64,000 bases of DNA from Phycisphaerae bacterium (GTDB lineage: Bacteria > Planctomycetota > Phycisphaerae > UBA1845 > PWPN01): the NCBI GenBank assembly GCA_018003015.1, contig JAGNEZ010000015.1, positions 49,449-113,448 on the forward strand. Direction: 5' to 3'. Under the pieces are notes generated by a model, which was given only the letters and a program-made list of their open reading frames with translations, had not been told where the DNA came from and ran no database searches. Made by a program: the position numbers and the translations under genes. Below, in pieces: positions 1 through 8,297 of the stretch; the first letter of the stretch is position 1; each line of letters starts with the position of its first letter.

Positions 1-648
1 CGGCTCCAGTGACATGTAGTAGCTGCTCTCGGCACCCTGAGGTGACGAAAAAGCGTCATCTGCATCGATCCAGTCCTTCAGAGCGTCGGCCAGGGCTTCG
101 GGCGTGACGTTGTCCTGGATCGTGCTTTTGCCTGCCAGAGCCTGGGTGAAGAGCATCAGAAGTTGCTCGCGCGTGGCCGTGTTCAGATTCAGCTTGCTGG
201 TCTCGTCGGTCAGGCCGTACCGCATCCTCGTGCGGTCGCCCTCGCCCTCGAGCTCGTGCGCGACCACGCTGAACCGCCAGGCTTCCCGGTTCTCGATCTT
301 CTCCTGGTCGGCCAGGCTCTCCGAGCCCCCAATCTGATCCGGCGCCCAGACCAGGATTCGCCGGAAGGCCAAGGGGTTGTTGTACCACTTATCCATGTTG
401 ACCGGATCCTGCTCGACGTTGGAAGGATCCTTGCGAAGCAGCAACATGACTCGGCCCACACCTGATTCGGCGGCTAGATGAGCCTGCTGTCGATCGTTTC
501 CCGCTTTGGTTGCCGCCAGGTCAGCGTTCATCCAATAGGAGAAGCTCGCCCCCAGCAAGGCCAGCACGGTGATGATCGCCAGGACCACGACGATCAGCAT
601 TCCTCGGCGCCGAGCCGCGAGTCCATGATCTGGAACAAGGAAGGTCAT
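1..648 (-). CDS. gspK: GspK-like minor pseudopilin (C-terminus outside window)
   Basis: Minus-strand reading frame open from an ATG at 648 to the window edge, 216 codons visible. A perfect AGGAGG lies 6 bases before the ATG, and the ATG overlaps the stop of the upstream gene by four bases (ATGA), so translation is probably coupled. The N-terminus has a basic leader ending ARRRG followed by the hydrophobic stretch MLIVVVLAIITVLALL, the prepilin layout. Glu at +5 is absent, as is usual for GspK. It then reads AAESGVGRVMLLLRKDP and later KLNLNTATREQLL, a helix-hairpin-helix-like segment that fits the GspK/T2SSK family. In that family the protein caps the pseudopilus tip with GspI and GspJ. It is last in the visible gspF-G-H-I-J-K operon. 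Confidence 0.85.
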   Translation of the reverse strand, partial: MTFLVPDHGLAARRRGMLIVVVLAIITVLALLGASFSYWMNADLAATKAGNDRQQAHLAAESGVGRVMLLLRKDPSNVEQDPVNMDKWYNNPLAFRRILVWAPDQIGGSESLADQEKIENREAWRFSVVAHELEGEGDRTRMRYGLTDETSKLNLNTATREQLLMLFTQALAGKSTIQDNVTPEALADALKDWIDADDAFSSPQGAESSYYMSLEP

Positions 649-1763
649 TTCGAACCTCCTTCCTGACGGCTTAGGCTGTCGGCCACGCCGTACTTGCGCG
701 AGCTGAGCAGGGTCTGGTCGGCCTGCAGGAGGGGCACCACCAAGGTGAGGCGATCCTCGTGATACACTTCGTCCTCGCGTCTCTCCTCGAAGTTCTGGCT
801 GACGAGCTTCTGGAAGTTGAGTTCATCTTCCTCCGGCGGGACACGGAGACGCCCGATGGTGATCTTGATGGCCTGGGGCAATGCATAGCCGCTACTCCCC
901 GGACTCGTCCCGCCACCGGGCTCCCCGGAGCTCTCATCGTCCCCCAGGCCCGAGAGCATGCCGCCGCCGTCGCCGCCTTCGCTGGTACCACTGCTGCCGC
1001 TGCCCTCGTAGTCATCCGTCATCTGCCAGCGCGGCTGCCACTTGGCCCCGTCGAAGTAACGGAACTCGAGGTACTTGATTTCCGGAGCGATCAGCTCGCC
1101 TTCGGGCGCGGGAGCATTGCCGATCTGCTCCGTTTCGTTCGAGCTGGTTTCCTGCTTGACGACGAATCGCGGGTTGGGATCGAACGTCTTCTGCTCGCTG
1201 CGCCACAGGCCATAGCAGACTCGCACGCCTTCGATGTCCTTGCGCTCCTCCTGATCCCAGAGCAGCTCGTAGGTGATGCGACGAACATCGAGTTGGGCGG
1301 GAGGAAGGTCGTCCTGCATCGGATCGTGGAGGTCGAACGCGTAGCGCTCCGGCATGCCCACCTTCACGATCGTGAGCTTGTGGCGGTTGCCCCGGAAACC
1401 GATCCCGTCACCGGGTACAATGTCGGTCGCGTGCCGTATCTCGGCGGCGATCTGCATGAGCAAGGCTCGATCGAGCTTGATGTTGCGCGTGGCTGCGGTG
1501 CCCTCGTCCCGGGCCCTCAGGACAGTCATGTAAAAGCCGAAAACCCCTGAGAGCAGTAGAAGCGTGAGACCGATGGAGAGCACGACCTCAAGCAAGGTCA
1601 GGCCTCTCCACCGGCCGATCGCATCCCTGCGGCTGCACAACCCGGCATCAGCACCGGCTCGGCCGTGGGGCGGGCCGCTGAACGCCGCTCGCCGGTTGCT
1701 TTCCCCGGCGAGTCGCAAGCCGTCGCCCCGGAGCGACTTGACCTGTGCGCTGCGGTCGGCCAC
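645..1763 (-). CDS. gspJ: GspJ-like minor pseudopilin
   Basis: 372 codons from a GTG at 1763 that shares one base with the preceding stop (TAGTG). The prepilin signature sits unusually far in, near residue 53: WRG, then LTLLEVVLSIGLTLLL with Glu at +5. The 53-residue leader is long for a prepilin, so the true start may be an internal codon, although no ATG is available. After the pilin helix comes a globular region with many charged residues and a Gly/Ser/Asp-rich linker around residues 245-280. Position between the I-like and K-like genes supports the J assignment. Members of this family form the pseudopilus tip complex of type II secretion. Calling it J rather than another minor pilin is by order and length, not by a profile match. 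Confidence 0.75.
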   Translation of the reverse strand: MADRSAQVKSLRGDGLRLAGESNRRAAFSGPPHGRAGADAGLCSRRDAIGRWRGLTLLEVVLSIGLTLLLLSGVFGFYMTVLRARDEGTAATRNIKLDRALLMQIAAEIRHATDIVPGDGIGFRGNRHKLTIVKVGMPERYAFDLHDPMQDDLPPAQLDVRRITYELLWDQEERKDIEGVRVCYGLWRSEQKTFDPNPRFVVKQETSSNETEQIGNAPAPEGELIAPEIKYLEFRYFDGAKWQPRWQMTDDYEGSGSSGTSEGGDGGGMLSGLGDDESSGEPGGGTSPGSSGYALPQAIKITIGRLRVPPEEDELNFQKLVSQNFEERREDEVYHEDRLTLVVPLLQADQTLLSSRKYGVADSLSRQEGGSK

Positions 1764-2719
1764 TATCGACCTCCCCGGGATGGCCCCGAAGATCCGCCGG
1801 TTCCGCTCCCCGACGAGCCCCCTTGTCCGCCGCGACTTGAGGACCCCTGCCCACCAGCACTCGGGCCGCCTCTCTGTGACGCCCTCCCCGCCAAATCGTT
1901 GAGGTTGACGTCGCCCAACTGGTTCTGCAGCTTCTTGAGATCCTTCAGACCCGAACCGCCATTGGCCAGCAGGTCCAGCAGGGCCGAGATCTTCTGAAAA
2001 TCCTCATCCGGCAGGTTGGCCAGCATTCGCGGGTCAAAACCGTTCGGATCAAAGAGGAAATCAAGGTTGGACAGATCGATGCCCGCCTGGTCCGCGAGAT
2101 CGGCCAAGACACTCACATCACCCGACGACCCGCCACCCTGGCCGCCGCCGGCGCTTCCGGCACCCGAGCCGCCGCCACCACTTCCTGATCCGCCCTGGGT
2201 ACCGGCCGTGCTGGCCGCCAGGATCTCCTGGATGTCCTGGCTCGACAGGCCATAATCCCGCTCCATGTTCACGTCCGCAGGGGCCGCATACAGCCGGTAC
2301 GCGGTCCGTTCGATCATCCGCCCATCGTCATCGAAACTGATCTCCAGCGCAGGATCGTCGATCTGCTGCTGGACCTGCCCTTCGTTGTAGCCGATCTGCA
2401 CCGTGACCATGTACAGGCCCTCAACATCGGCCTTGTCGAATTGCAGGCGCCAGGTGTAGCCCGGGTAGGTCACGCCGAAATCACCTTTCGCCTCCTCGCT
2501 CATCTTGGTCCAGGTAATGAAGCCGCCGTCCAACTCGGCCAGAACCGTGTCGGTCAGCAGCATGGCTCGGGTGGCTCGATCTGTGGTCCGGGCGGCGTCC
2601 AGCCCGGCGCGGACCTGCACGCCCACCACCGCCAGGCCGAAGGTCAGCAGACCGACGGAGACGACGACCTCCAGGAGCATCGCCGCCCGCTTGCGTCTGA
2701 GAGCTGCGTTCCCGGTCAT
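1763..2719 (-). CDS. gspI: GspI-like minor pseudopilin
   Basis: 318 codons, using the ATG at 2719 preceded by GAGGTGGG. The open frame extends upstream to 2866 but would overlap the previous gene. The N-terminus reads RRKRA, then AMLLEVVVSVGLLTFGLAVVG: Glu is at +5 but the residue before the cleavage site is Ala, where prepilin peptidase normally needs Gly. After about 140 globular residues there is a Gly/Ser-rich spacer (roughly residues 170-200) and a second Gly/Ser-rich tail at the C-terminus. Such low-complexity extensions are not typical of GspI from proteobacteria. It sits between the H-like and J-like genes, 10 bases after the former. Function inferred: tip component of a type II secretion pseudopilus. 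Confidence 0.7.
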   Translation of the reverse strand: MTGNAALRRKRAAMLLEVVVSVGLLTFGLAVVGVQVRAGLDAARTTDRATRAMLLTDTVLAELDGGFITWTKMSEEAKGDFGVTYPGYTWRLQFDKADVEGLYMVTVQIGYNEGQVQQQIDDPALEISFDDDGRMIERTAYRLYAAPADVNMERDYGLSSQDIQEILAASTAGTQGGSGSGGGGSGAGSAGGGQGGGSSGDVSVLADLADQAGIDLSNLDFLFDPNGFDPRMLANLPDEDFQKISALLDLLANGGSGLKDLKKLQNQLGDVNLNDLAGRASQRGGPSAGGQGSSSRGGQGGSSGSGTGGSSGPSRGGR

Positions 2720-2729
2720 CGCGCCCACC

Positions 2730-3521
2730 TCACTGCCCGGATCCGGCCGGAGCGGGCCGACCATCGCCGCTGACTCCGCCCTGGTCCATGTGGATTTCGA
2801 GAATGTTGTTCTCGGTGATCTCGGAGCCGTCCAGAAAATCGGTATGCAGAATGGGCGAGGCTCCATACTCGTTCATCAGCTCCACTTCTCTCACCCGCAG
2901 GGCCCGCTGGATCCATACCTGCCCCGTCCGGCCGTCTACGATCACATTCAGAATTCGCGGAGCCGCCTCTTCGGTCATCTCCGTCTCCGGCGGAAGATCG
3001 GTGATCACGAAGGTGACCCAGTCGCATGTGCCATCCGGGTTCATGGTCAGCGGCACCATCGAGGTGATGCCCTCGGTGACCTGTGGGCCGGCGATCGGAC
3101 TGTGCGGGGAGATGTCGAAGCTCGGCTTGCCCGCGAGGACGGCCACGCAACGCGTACCCGGCTGAAGCACCTGGGCGGGCCGCCAGGAAGCGTCGAAAGG
3201 CTCGTAGGCATCCGGGTTGCCCAGCGGATCCGCCTGGCGCTGCATCTCCGGCTGGTCGGTCTTCAGCGGCACATCTATGTCCTTGCGAGCCTGAGGATCG
3301 TTCGGATCCGGCGTGCCCGGAAACTGGATCCGGTAGCGCAAACCGTCCTGCATCGCCCGGGCGTGCGTCATCGCGATGAGGGATCGCAGACGATCACACG
3401 ACTCCACGAGCGACCGTCGCCGCATGTCGCCCTGGAGATCCGGGAACATGATGGCGGCCAGTAGCGCCAGCAGCAGGATCACCACCAGGACTTCGATTAG
3501 CGTAAACGCCCGCCGCCCCAT
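2730..3521 (-). CDS. gspH: GspH-like minor pseudopilin
   Basis: 263 codons starting at an ATG with GAGGG upstream. A very short basic leader (MGRRA) is followed by [22 protein letters not shown], a textbook prepilin N-terminus with Glu at +5. The rest is a globular domain ending DGRTGQVWIQRALRVREVEL and a short Gly-rich tail. Its place directly after gspG (11-base gap) and before the I-like gene supports GspH, the pseudopilin thought to join tip and shaft. It is longer than typical GspH (about 170-200 residues). The family call rests on the N-terminal signature and on order, because the globular parts of minor pseudopilins diverge strongly. Confidence 0.72.
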   Translation of the reverse strand: MGRRAFTLIEVLVVILLLALLAAIMFPDLQGDMRRRSLVESCDRLRSLIAMTHARAMQDGLRYRIQFPGTPDPNDPQARKDIDVPLKTDQPEMQRQADPLGNPDAYEPFDASWRPAQVLQPGTRCVAVLAGKPSFDISPHSPIAGPQVTEGITSMVPLTMNPDGTCDWVTFVITDLPPETEMTEEAAPRILNVIVDGRTGQVWIQRALRVREVELMNEYGASPILHTDFLDGSEITENNILEIHMDQGGVSGDGRPAPAGSGQ

Positions 3522-3532
3522 GAGAACCCTCG

Positions 3533-3988
3533 CTACGACTGCTGCTCCTTCTTCCAGTTCGAGAGGTCGTCGTCGGTGCCGTCCTCGCCGTCCCGGCCCG
3601 TGCTCCAGAGATCGTATCCTTCCGTGCGGTTCTCACCCGGGTACTTGTACTTCAACTCCTTGCCCCAGGGATCCTTGAGCTTGGCCAAGTCGTTGATGTA
3701 CGGGCCGTGCCACTTGCTAGCGTCGTCGCCCTCGGGCTTCTCCACAAGTTCCTTGAGCTCCTCGGGGTACTTACCCATGTGCATCCGGAACAGCTCGAGC
3801 TGCGTGGCCAACTGGCTGCCGTCGTCCACCATCGCCTTGGCGATGTCGTTCTCCGCGCTCTGCTGCGTGCCCATGAACGACGGCACCACGAACGCCGCCA
3901 GCAAGGCGATGATGCCGACGACCAGCAACACCTCGAGCAGCGTGAAACCTTGACGCCGCCCTCTGCGAATCCTTCTCGTTCTCTGCAT
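3533..3988 (-). CDS. gspG: GspG major pseudopilin
   Basis: 151 codons with AAGGAG 8 bases before the ATG. The leader RRGRRQG precedes FTLLEVLLVVGIIALLAAFVVPSFM, with cleavage expected after Gly and Glu at +5. The C-terminal half carries the T2SSG pattern: a stretch like KYPEELKELVEKP, then DPWGKELKYKYPG, then YDLWSTGRDGEDGTDDD with acidic calcium-type ligands, ending SNWKKEQQS. Length matches the family. GspG polymerises into the type II pseudopilus shaft in the cell envelope. It follows gspF by 36 bases and is second in the operon. A fossil copy of the same C-terminal region lies at about 7763-7881. Confidence 0.93.
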   Translation of the reverse strand: MQRTRRIRRGRRQGFTLLEVLLVVGIIALLAAFVVPSFMGTQQSAENDIAKAMVDDGSQLATQLELFRMHMGKYPEELKELVEKPEGDDASKWHGPYINDLAKLKDPWGKELKYKYPGENRTEGYDLWSTGRDGEDGTDDDLSNWKKEQQS

Positions 3989-4024
3989 CGATCTGACTCC
4001 TTGCGCTAAGAGATCCTCAATTCA

Positions 4025-5227
4025 TCAATGCCGCACAGTGCTCATTCTCAGGATCGGCACCAGCAGCGATACCGCGATCACCAGCACGATGACCGCCATG
4101 AGCATCAACATCAGCGGCTCGAGCAGCCGCACACCCAGGTCGATCTGCCTGGCCGTCCGAGCCTCGTTCGAGTCCGCAATCTGAACCAGCACGGTTTCCA
4201 GGTTGTTGCTCTCCTCGGCCACCGCGATCATGTCCACGATGTCCGGGGGAAACAGTCCGCTTGATCCCAAGGGCGCCGCCAGCGGCTCGCCCCGCTGCAC
4301 GTTCTCCGCGGCCTTGTCGATTTCAGCCGCCAGGATCCGATTGCCCGCCGAGTCCTTCGAGATCTTCAGGGCCTGCAGAATGGGCACGCCATTGTGCAGC
4401 ATGGTTCCCAGAATGCGACTGAAACGGCAAAGGGCCACCATGGTCACGATGCCGCCCATCACCGGCATCCGCAACTTCGCCCGGTCGATCCAGTAACGAC
4501 CCTGCTCGCTGCGAAGCACCGGAATCAGCGCGATCACGACTACCGCCAGCCCGCCGAGTGCATACATCCCGTGATCGCGCAGAAAGTCGCAGCAGGCAAA
4601 AAGAACCGTCGTAATCCACGGCTTCTCCACCTGGTCGAGGAACCCGCGGATCTTGGGAACCACAAACGTCATCAGGAACGTCACCACGGTCGCGCCTGCA
4701 AACAACAGAATGGCCGGATAGACCATCGAACCGACCAGCTTGTTCCGCAACTCGTCCTGACGCTCGGTGAACACCGAAATCCGCATCAACACGTCTTCCA
4801 GAAACCCCCCCTGCTCGCCGGCCCGAACCATGGCGATTGCCAGCTCGTTGAAAGCGTTCGGATGCTTGGCCATCGCGTCGGCCAGCGTCTCGCCCCCGGA
4901 CACGTCATTGTGAATGTCCTTGAGGATCTCGGCCAGCAACGGATTGGAGGCCGTCCTGGCCAGGACGTCAATCGACCGGAGTACCGGTACGCCCGCTCGG
5001 AGCAGGTCCGAAAGCTGATTGTAGAACGTGGCCACCGCCCGGAGCTTGAGCTTCTTGGTCCGCCCGCTGATGGCCGCCCGGGTCGCCTGCGAACCTTCGG
5101 TCACCTTGATCGGAAACAGGGCCCGGTCGTCGAGCATGCGGTAGACGGCCTGCTGGCTCTCGGCAGTCAGCACACCCGTGACCGTCTCACCCGAGCTGGT
5201 CTTCGCCTTGTACGTGAAGGTCGCCAT
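4025..5227 (-). CDS. gspF: GspF inner-membrane platform protein
   Basis: 400 codons. The N-terminus MATFTYKAKTSSGETVTGVL is the usual GspF/PilC opening, followed by the duplicated T2SSF domain (about residues 65-190 and 265-390). Three membrane helices are visible near residues 170-190, 215-240 and 370-395. Motifs include LSDLLRAGVPVLRSIDVL in the first copy and LGTMLHNGVPILQALKIS in the second. In type II secretion this protein sits in the inner membrane and contacts the assembly ATPase. It is the first gene of the visible operon. No gspE, gspD, gspC/L/M or prepilin peptidase gene is in the window, so the rest of the machine must be encoded elsewhere. No strong ribosome binding site is seen at this start. 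Confidence 0.93.
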   Translation of the reverse strand: MATFTYKAKTSSGETVTGVLTAESQQAVYRMLDDRALFPIKVTEGSQATRAAISGRTKKLKLRAVATFYNQLSDLLRAGVPVLRSIDVLARTASNPLLAEILKDIHNDVSGGETLADAMAKHPNAFNELAIAMVRAGEQGGFLEDVLMRISVFTERQDELRNKLVGSMVYPAILLFAGATVVTFLMTFVVPKIRGFLDQVEKPWITTVLFACCDFLRDHGMYALGGLAVVVIALIPVLRSEQGRYWIDRAKLRMPVMGGIVTMVALCRFSRILGTMLHNGVPILQALKISKDSAGNRILAAEIDKAAENVQRGEPLAAPLGSSGLFPPDIVDMIAVAEESNNLETVLVQIADSNEARTARQIDLGVRLLEPLMLMLMAVIVLVIAVSLLVPILRMSTVRH

Positions 5228-6063
5228 CGCATTCTAACGACTACACCCCGGACGTCCCTCAAACCGCGCTAAGGAAACAGGGGAGATGCCCATCCGTCCG
5301 AGCAGCCCTCCCTGGCTTTCGGCAACGTCGGCCATCATGGGGCATGCGGCATCCAGCCGCTCTTAGTCTAATCCCCACAACGACTTCGATCAATACCGGG
5401 CCACCCGGCGACGCCATGCCGCCCGCCCTCCCCAGCTCGACCGGCATCAACGGCATTCCTTTGTACACCCCGCCCAATGGGATCGATGCAGGCCGAGACG
5501 GCCAACCGAGGAGACCAAAGGACTCCGAAGAAGCTTAAATACTTACATCACAGTATCTTATGACAACTACGGGGCCGGGATGGGCCCGACGCCCCCGCGT
5601 TGGAGCTGCCCGAGCATCAGCAACCCGCGGCATGCAGAGCCATTCGCCAATTCGCCATGGCCGTCCACAGCTCAATAATACGATTGAATCACGACGAAAA
5701 CCGCGAATATCGGACCAGCGAGACTTGATACGCACCACGACTGTGACCATAATAGCGTCAGGTTTCTTGGTGCGGAAATGGACTGCTCCGGTGCCCCGCC
5801 GGAGAGCCCTTCCGGTGGAGGGCCACGGCTCTTCTGCCCCAGGGGGCAGACATGGGAAGAAGCGGACTCCCGGTCCTTGCCGCCGACCTCTTCGCGTGAG
5901 CCCGGTTCCGTCGGAGGCGGTCTCCAGAATCTGAAGACGACCAGCACTCCCCACTGGTCCCCGGCGCGGCGGCGCCTGCACACCCCTTGTTCCGCGCCCC
6001 GGTGTTGAATGACCGGAGGGCCACGTATCGACCCGAGATCCGATCACATGAGGAGGAAGATTC
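5228..6063. other. Non-coding divergent region between gspF and a secreted-protein gene
   Basis: 836 bases with no convincing gene on either strand; the open frames here have no family motif, no ribosome binding site and unnatural composition. It must hold promoters for gspF (minus) and for the gene at 6064 (plus). A strong plus-strand promoter is at 5725-5753. A weaker minus-strand candidate (TTGTCA with TATTTA 19 bases away) lies near 5535-5565, in a short AT-rich patch. The rest is GC-rich with no repeat or hairpin that I could support. Confidence 0.6.
5725..5753 (+). promoter_or_regulatory. Sigma70-type promoter
   Basis: TTGATA at 5725-5730, a 17-base spacer, and CATAAT at 5748-5753: each box matches the consensus at five of six positions with ideal spacing. 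Transcription would start near 5760 and run about 300 bases before the ATG at 6064, so the secreted-protein gene would have a long leader. Confidence 0.55.
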
Positions 6064-7662
6064 ATGCACGCCATTGCCCTTGGAAGAGCCGTATTTGCCA
6101 CACTGGCCGTCGCCGCCCTGGCTCAGCCGGTGTGGGCCACCTGCACCACCATCACCTTCGAAGAGTTGCGTGTGGGCACGTCCGTCAGCACCCAGTACAC
6201 CGGGGTCACCTTCAGCGGTCGATGGTCGGGGGGAGCGTGGTCGAACCCGATCATCTACGATCCCAAGGGAGGCACCAGTTCAGAAACGCAGTGTCTCAGC
6301 GCCAAGGGCGACGCCCAAAACGAATTCAGCGATGAGTACCTGCGTCTGGATTTCGACAAGGATCAGACTGAAGTGACTTTCACCATCGGAGTCCGGCTCG
6401 GGTGTGCGGCCGATGACACGGTTCAGGTCCGCTGGTACGACTCTTCTCACGTCCTGAGAGGAACAACCAATGTCCCCGTGAACGGTACCGTCACTGAACG
6501 CTGCAATGTTTTCGTCCGGGTCCAGCGTGAGACCGGCTTCCGTCGCATCGAGATTGAAGCCGGTGCGGCCGGCGGCTGCGCCGCCCGGTTTGAGTTACTC
6601 GACGACCTGAGCTTCGATCTCGACACCACGCCTCCCGTGGCTGAGATCACTTCGCCCACGTCTTTGAGCTGCGTGTGCGATGGCACGACCATCTTCGGCT
6701 CCGCGTATGATCCGGACGGCCCCATCTTGAACTGGAAACTCGAACGTAAGGTCCTTGGGGCAGGGTCCTGGATCATGATCGCCCAGAGCACGAGCGAGGT
6801 TGTCAATGGTGCGTTGGCCACCTGGAGTACCACGGCCGGGGACGGATACTGCACGCTGCGGCTCACCGTCACCAATGGCTGCGAGCTCGAGACGGTCTGG
6901 ACGACAGACATCTGGCTGGACAAGGCGTTCAACACGCTCGAGCTGCGCAGCCCGACCACCGGCGACATTCTCGGAGGCACCGTGTGCGCCGATGGGACCG
7001 CCTGGGACCACTGCGGCGGCAGCTTCACGCTCGAGCATCGGGCGGCGGTCGCCGGCTCTCCCGCCGAGCCGTTCGACGTGCTCTACCCGCCTTGGATCAT
7101 CACCGACCCGCTGGGCACGTGGAACACGAGCGCGGGCACCCCGGACGGCAATTACCAAGTCCGCCTGGTCGGCACCGACAACTGTGGCAACACGAAACAG
7201 TCCGCCGTGATCACGATCGCCGTCGACAACACCCCACCGATCGCCTACATCAGTTCGCCGATCGCCTGCAGCGCGGTCAGCGGAAATGTCCCCGTTTACG
7301 GAACGGCCTCCGACGCTCACCTAGCCGGCTGGATACTTTCCTACACGGGCGGTGACGCCCATGGCTGGGTCACGATCGCAAGCGGGCATGCTCCGGTCAT
7401 CGATGGGCTGCTGGGCACATGGCGCACCGGGGGCCTGCGGCCGTGCGCCTACACCCTCCGGCTCGTGGTCACCGATGCGTCCGTTCTCAACTGCAACTCC
7501 GCGCTCCGCAACCAAACGGAGTACAGCGTCTCGACCGACCTCGGCATTCACGGCAGCTTCGATTACGACCACGACGGCGATGTGGACCTGGATGATTTTG
7601 GGGTCTTCCAGCGGTGCTTCAGCGGCCCGGCCATTCTGGCGGAGCCTGAGTGCCGGGAGTAG
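6064..7662 (+). CDS. Secreted Ig-like protein with dockerin-like tail
   Basis: 532 codons, with AGGAGG 8 bases before the ATG. A signal peptide is clear (MHAIALGRAVFATLAVAALAQ, cleavage near VWA). Residues 23-190 form an all-beta, carbohydrate-binding-like region beginning TCTTITFEEL; two or three Ig/bacterial adhesion-like repeats follow, marked by DTTPPVAEITSPTSLSC and DNTPPIAYISSPIACS. The C-terminus GSFDYDHDGDVDLDDFGVFQRCF is a short EF-hand/dockerin-type calcium loop seen on many planctomycete exported proteins. Many paired cysteines suggest disulfides outside the cytoplasm. No catalytic motif is visible, so the role is unknown: surface or extracellular binding is the most that can be said. 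It stands alone with its own promoter. Confidence 0.85.
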   Translation: MHAIALGRAVFATLAVAALAQPVWATCTTITFEELRVGTSVSTQYTGVTFSGRWSGGAWSNPIIYDPKGGTSSETQCLSAKGDAQNEFSDEYLRLDFDKDQTEVTFTIGVRLGCAADDTVQVRWYDSSHVLRGTTNVPVNGTVTERCNVFVRVQRETGFRRIEIEAGAAGGCAARFELLDDLSFDLDTTPPVAEITSPTSLSCVCDGTTIFGSAYDPDGPILNWKLERKVLGAGSWIMIAQSTSEVVNGALATWSTTAGDGYCTLRLTVTNGCELETVWTTDIWLDKAFNTLELRSPTTGDILGGTVCADGTAWDHCGGSFTLEHRAAVAGSPAEPFDVLYPPWIITDPLGTWNTSAGTPDGNYQVRLVGTDNCGNTKQSAVITIAVDNTPPIAYISSPIACSAVSGNVPVYGTASDAHLAGWILSYTGGDAHGWVTIASGHAPVIDGLLGTWRTGGLRPCAYTLRLVVTDASVLNCNSALRNQTEYSVSTDLGIHGSFDYDHDGDVDLDDFGVFQRCFSGPAILAEPECRE

Positions 7663-7762
7663 CAGGGACCACCACAAGGAGACGGGCTCTGCGGGCAACA
7701 CGGAACCGCGCGCGGGGCGCTCTCGGGACAGAGCGGCGCGGATCGTGCCATCTCGCCACTCT

Positions 7763-7881
7763 CTCTTGAAGTTCGAGATGTCGTCAGGGGTCTCGCCCTG
7801 TCCATCCGCGCCCACGCTCCGCAAATCAAAGCTGTCCCTACGCACGTCGGCCGGGCCGTTGGACATGAGCACCTTATACCT
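7763..7881 (-). pseudogene. Fossil C-terminal fragment of a GspG-type pseudopilin
   Basis: On the minus strand the frame reads RYKVLMSNGPADV, then SFDLRSVGADGQGETPDDIS, then NFKRE. This matches the end of T2SSG proteins (YRY..., DFDLYSLGADGQ, DDISNW) and resembles the intact gspG of this window (YDLWSTGRDGEDGTDDDLS). There is no pilin N-terminus: an in-frame stop lies just upstream near 7884, and the downstream extension has no pilin character. I read it as the degraded remnant of a second prepilin gene. The short match means a chance resemblance cannot be excluded, but several conserved positions agree in order. Confidence 0.6.
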
Positions 7882-7888
7882 CTATAAT
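7859..7888 (+). promoter_or_regulatory. Possible sigma70-type promoter
   Basis: TTGGAC at 7859-7864 and a perfect TATAAT at 7883-7888 with an 18-base spacer. It overlaps the gspG relic on the opposite strand. The next plus-strand gene starts 410 bases downstream at 8298, so it may drive that gene with a long leader, or be a chance match. Confidence 0.35.
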
Positions 7889-8297
7889 GTCGTTGCCCCT
7901 TCGATTCAGTCGCCGTCACCTCCGAGCCGAACTTTCCGGAGGTTCTGGGCTCTTGAGCGCACCACCCCGAGCGCCCGGCGGCGGCCGCCTCTCATCATCA
8001 CCCCGCCCTCGCTCCTCACTCACCCCAATCCTGATCAGATGCTCCGCTTCCGGTGTTGAGCCCCTTCCTTCCCGGTTTGCCTTTGTGGCCACGTTCGACT
8101 ATCGTACGTCCATGCTCAGGCGTGAACCGTATCACATCGCCCCCCAGACCGAGCCGGTCCGCACCCCGCGTCCGGAACACGAGACCAGGGTATGGCCCGA
8201 GGCCGGCCGGCCGGATGGCACCGATGTGCCGCCCGCCCGTGATCCGTCGACAGCCGAGCTTCCCGTCGTGTGACACCGCCAGTATCGTAGACCACAC

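Larger units (their letters stand above)
7663..8297. other. Intergenic region containing a gspG relic
   Basis: 635 bases without an intact gene. The minus strand at about 7763-7881 encodes a recognisable GspG C-terminal fragment, and a promoter-like pair overlaps it on the plus strand. The remainder (about 7890-8297) is GC-rich with no supported ORF, repeat or hairpin. Confidence 0.6.

Noticed and set aside
5535..6101. 188-codon minus-strand ORF upstream of gspF
   Set aside because: Runs through the promoter region, lacks a ribosome site and any motif, and its composition is not protein-like.
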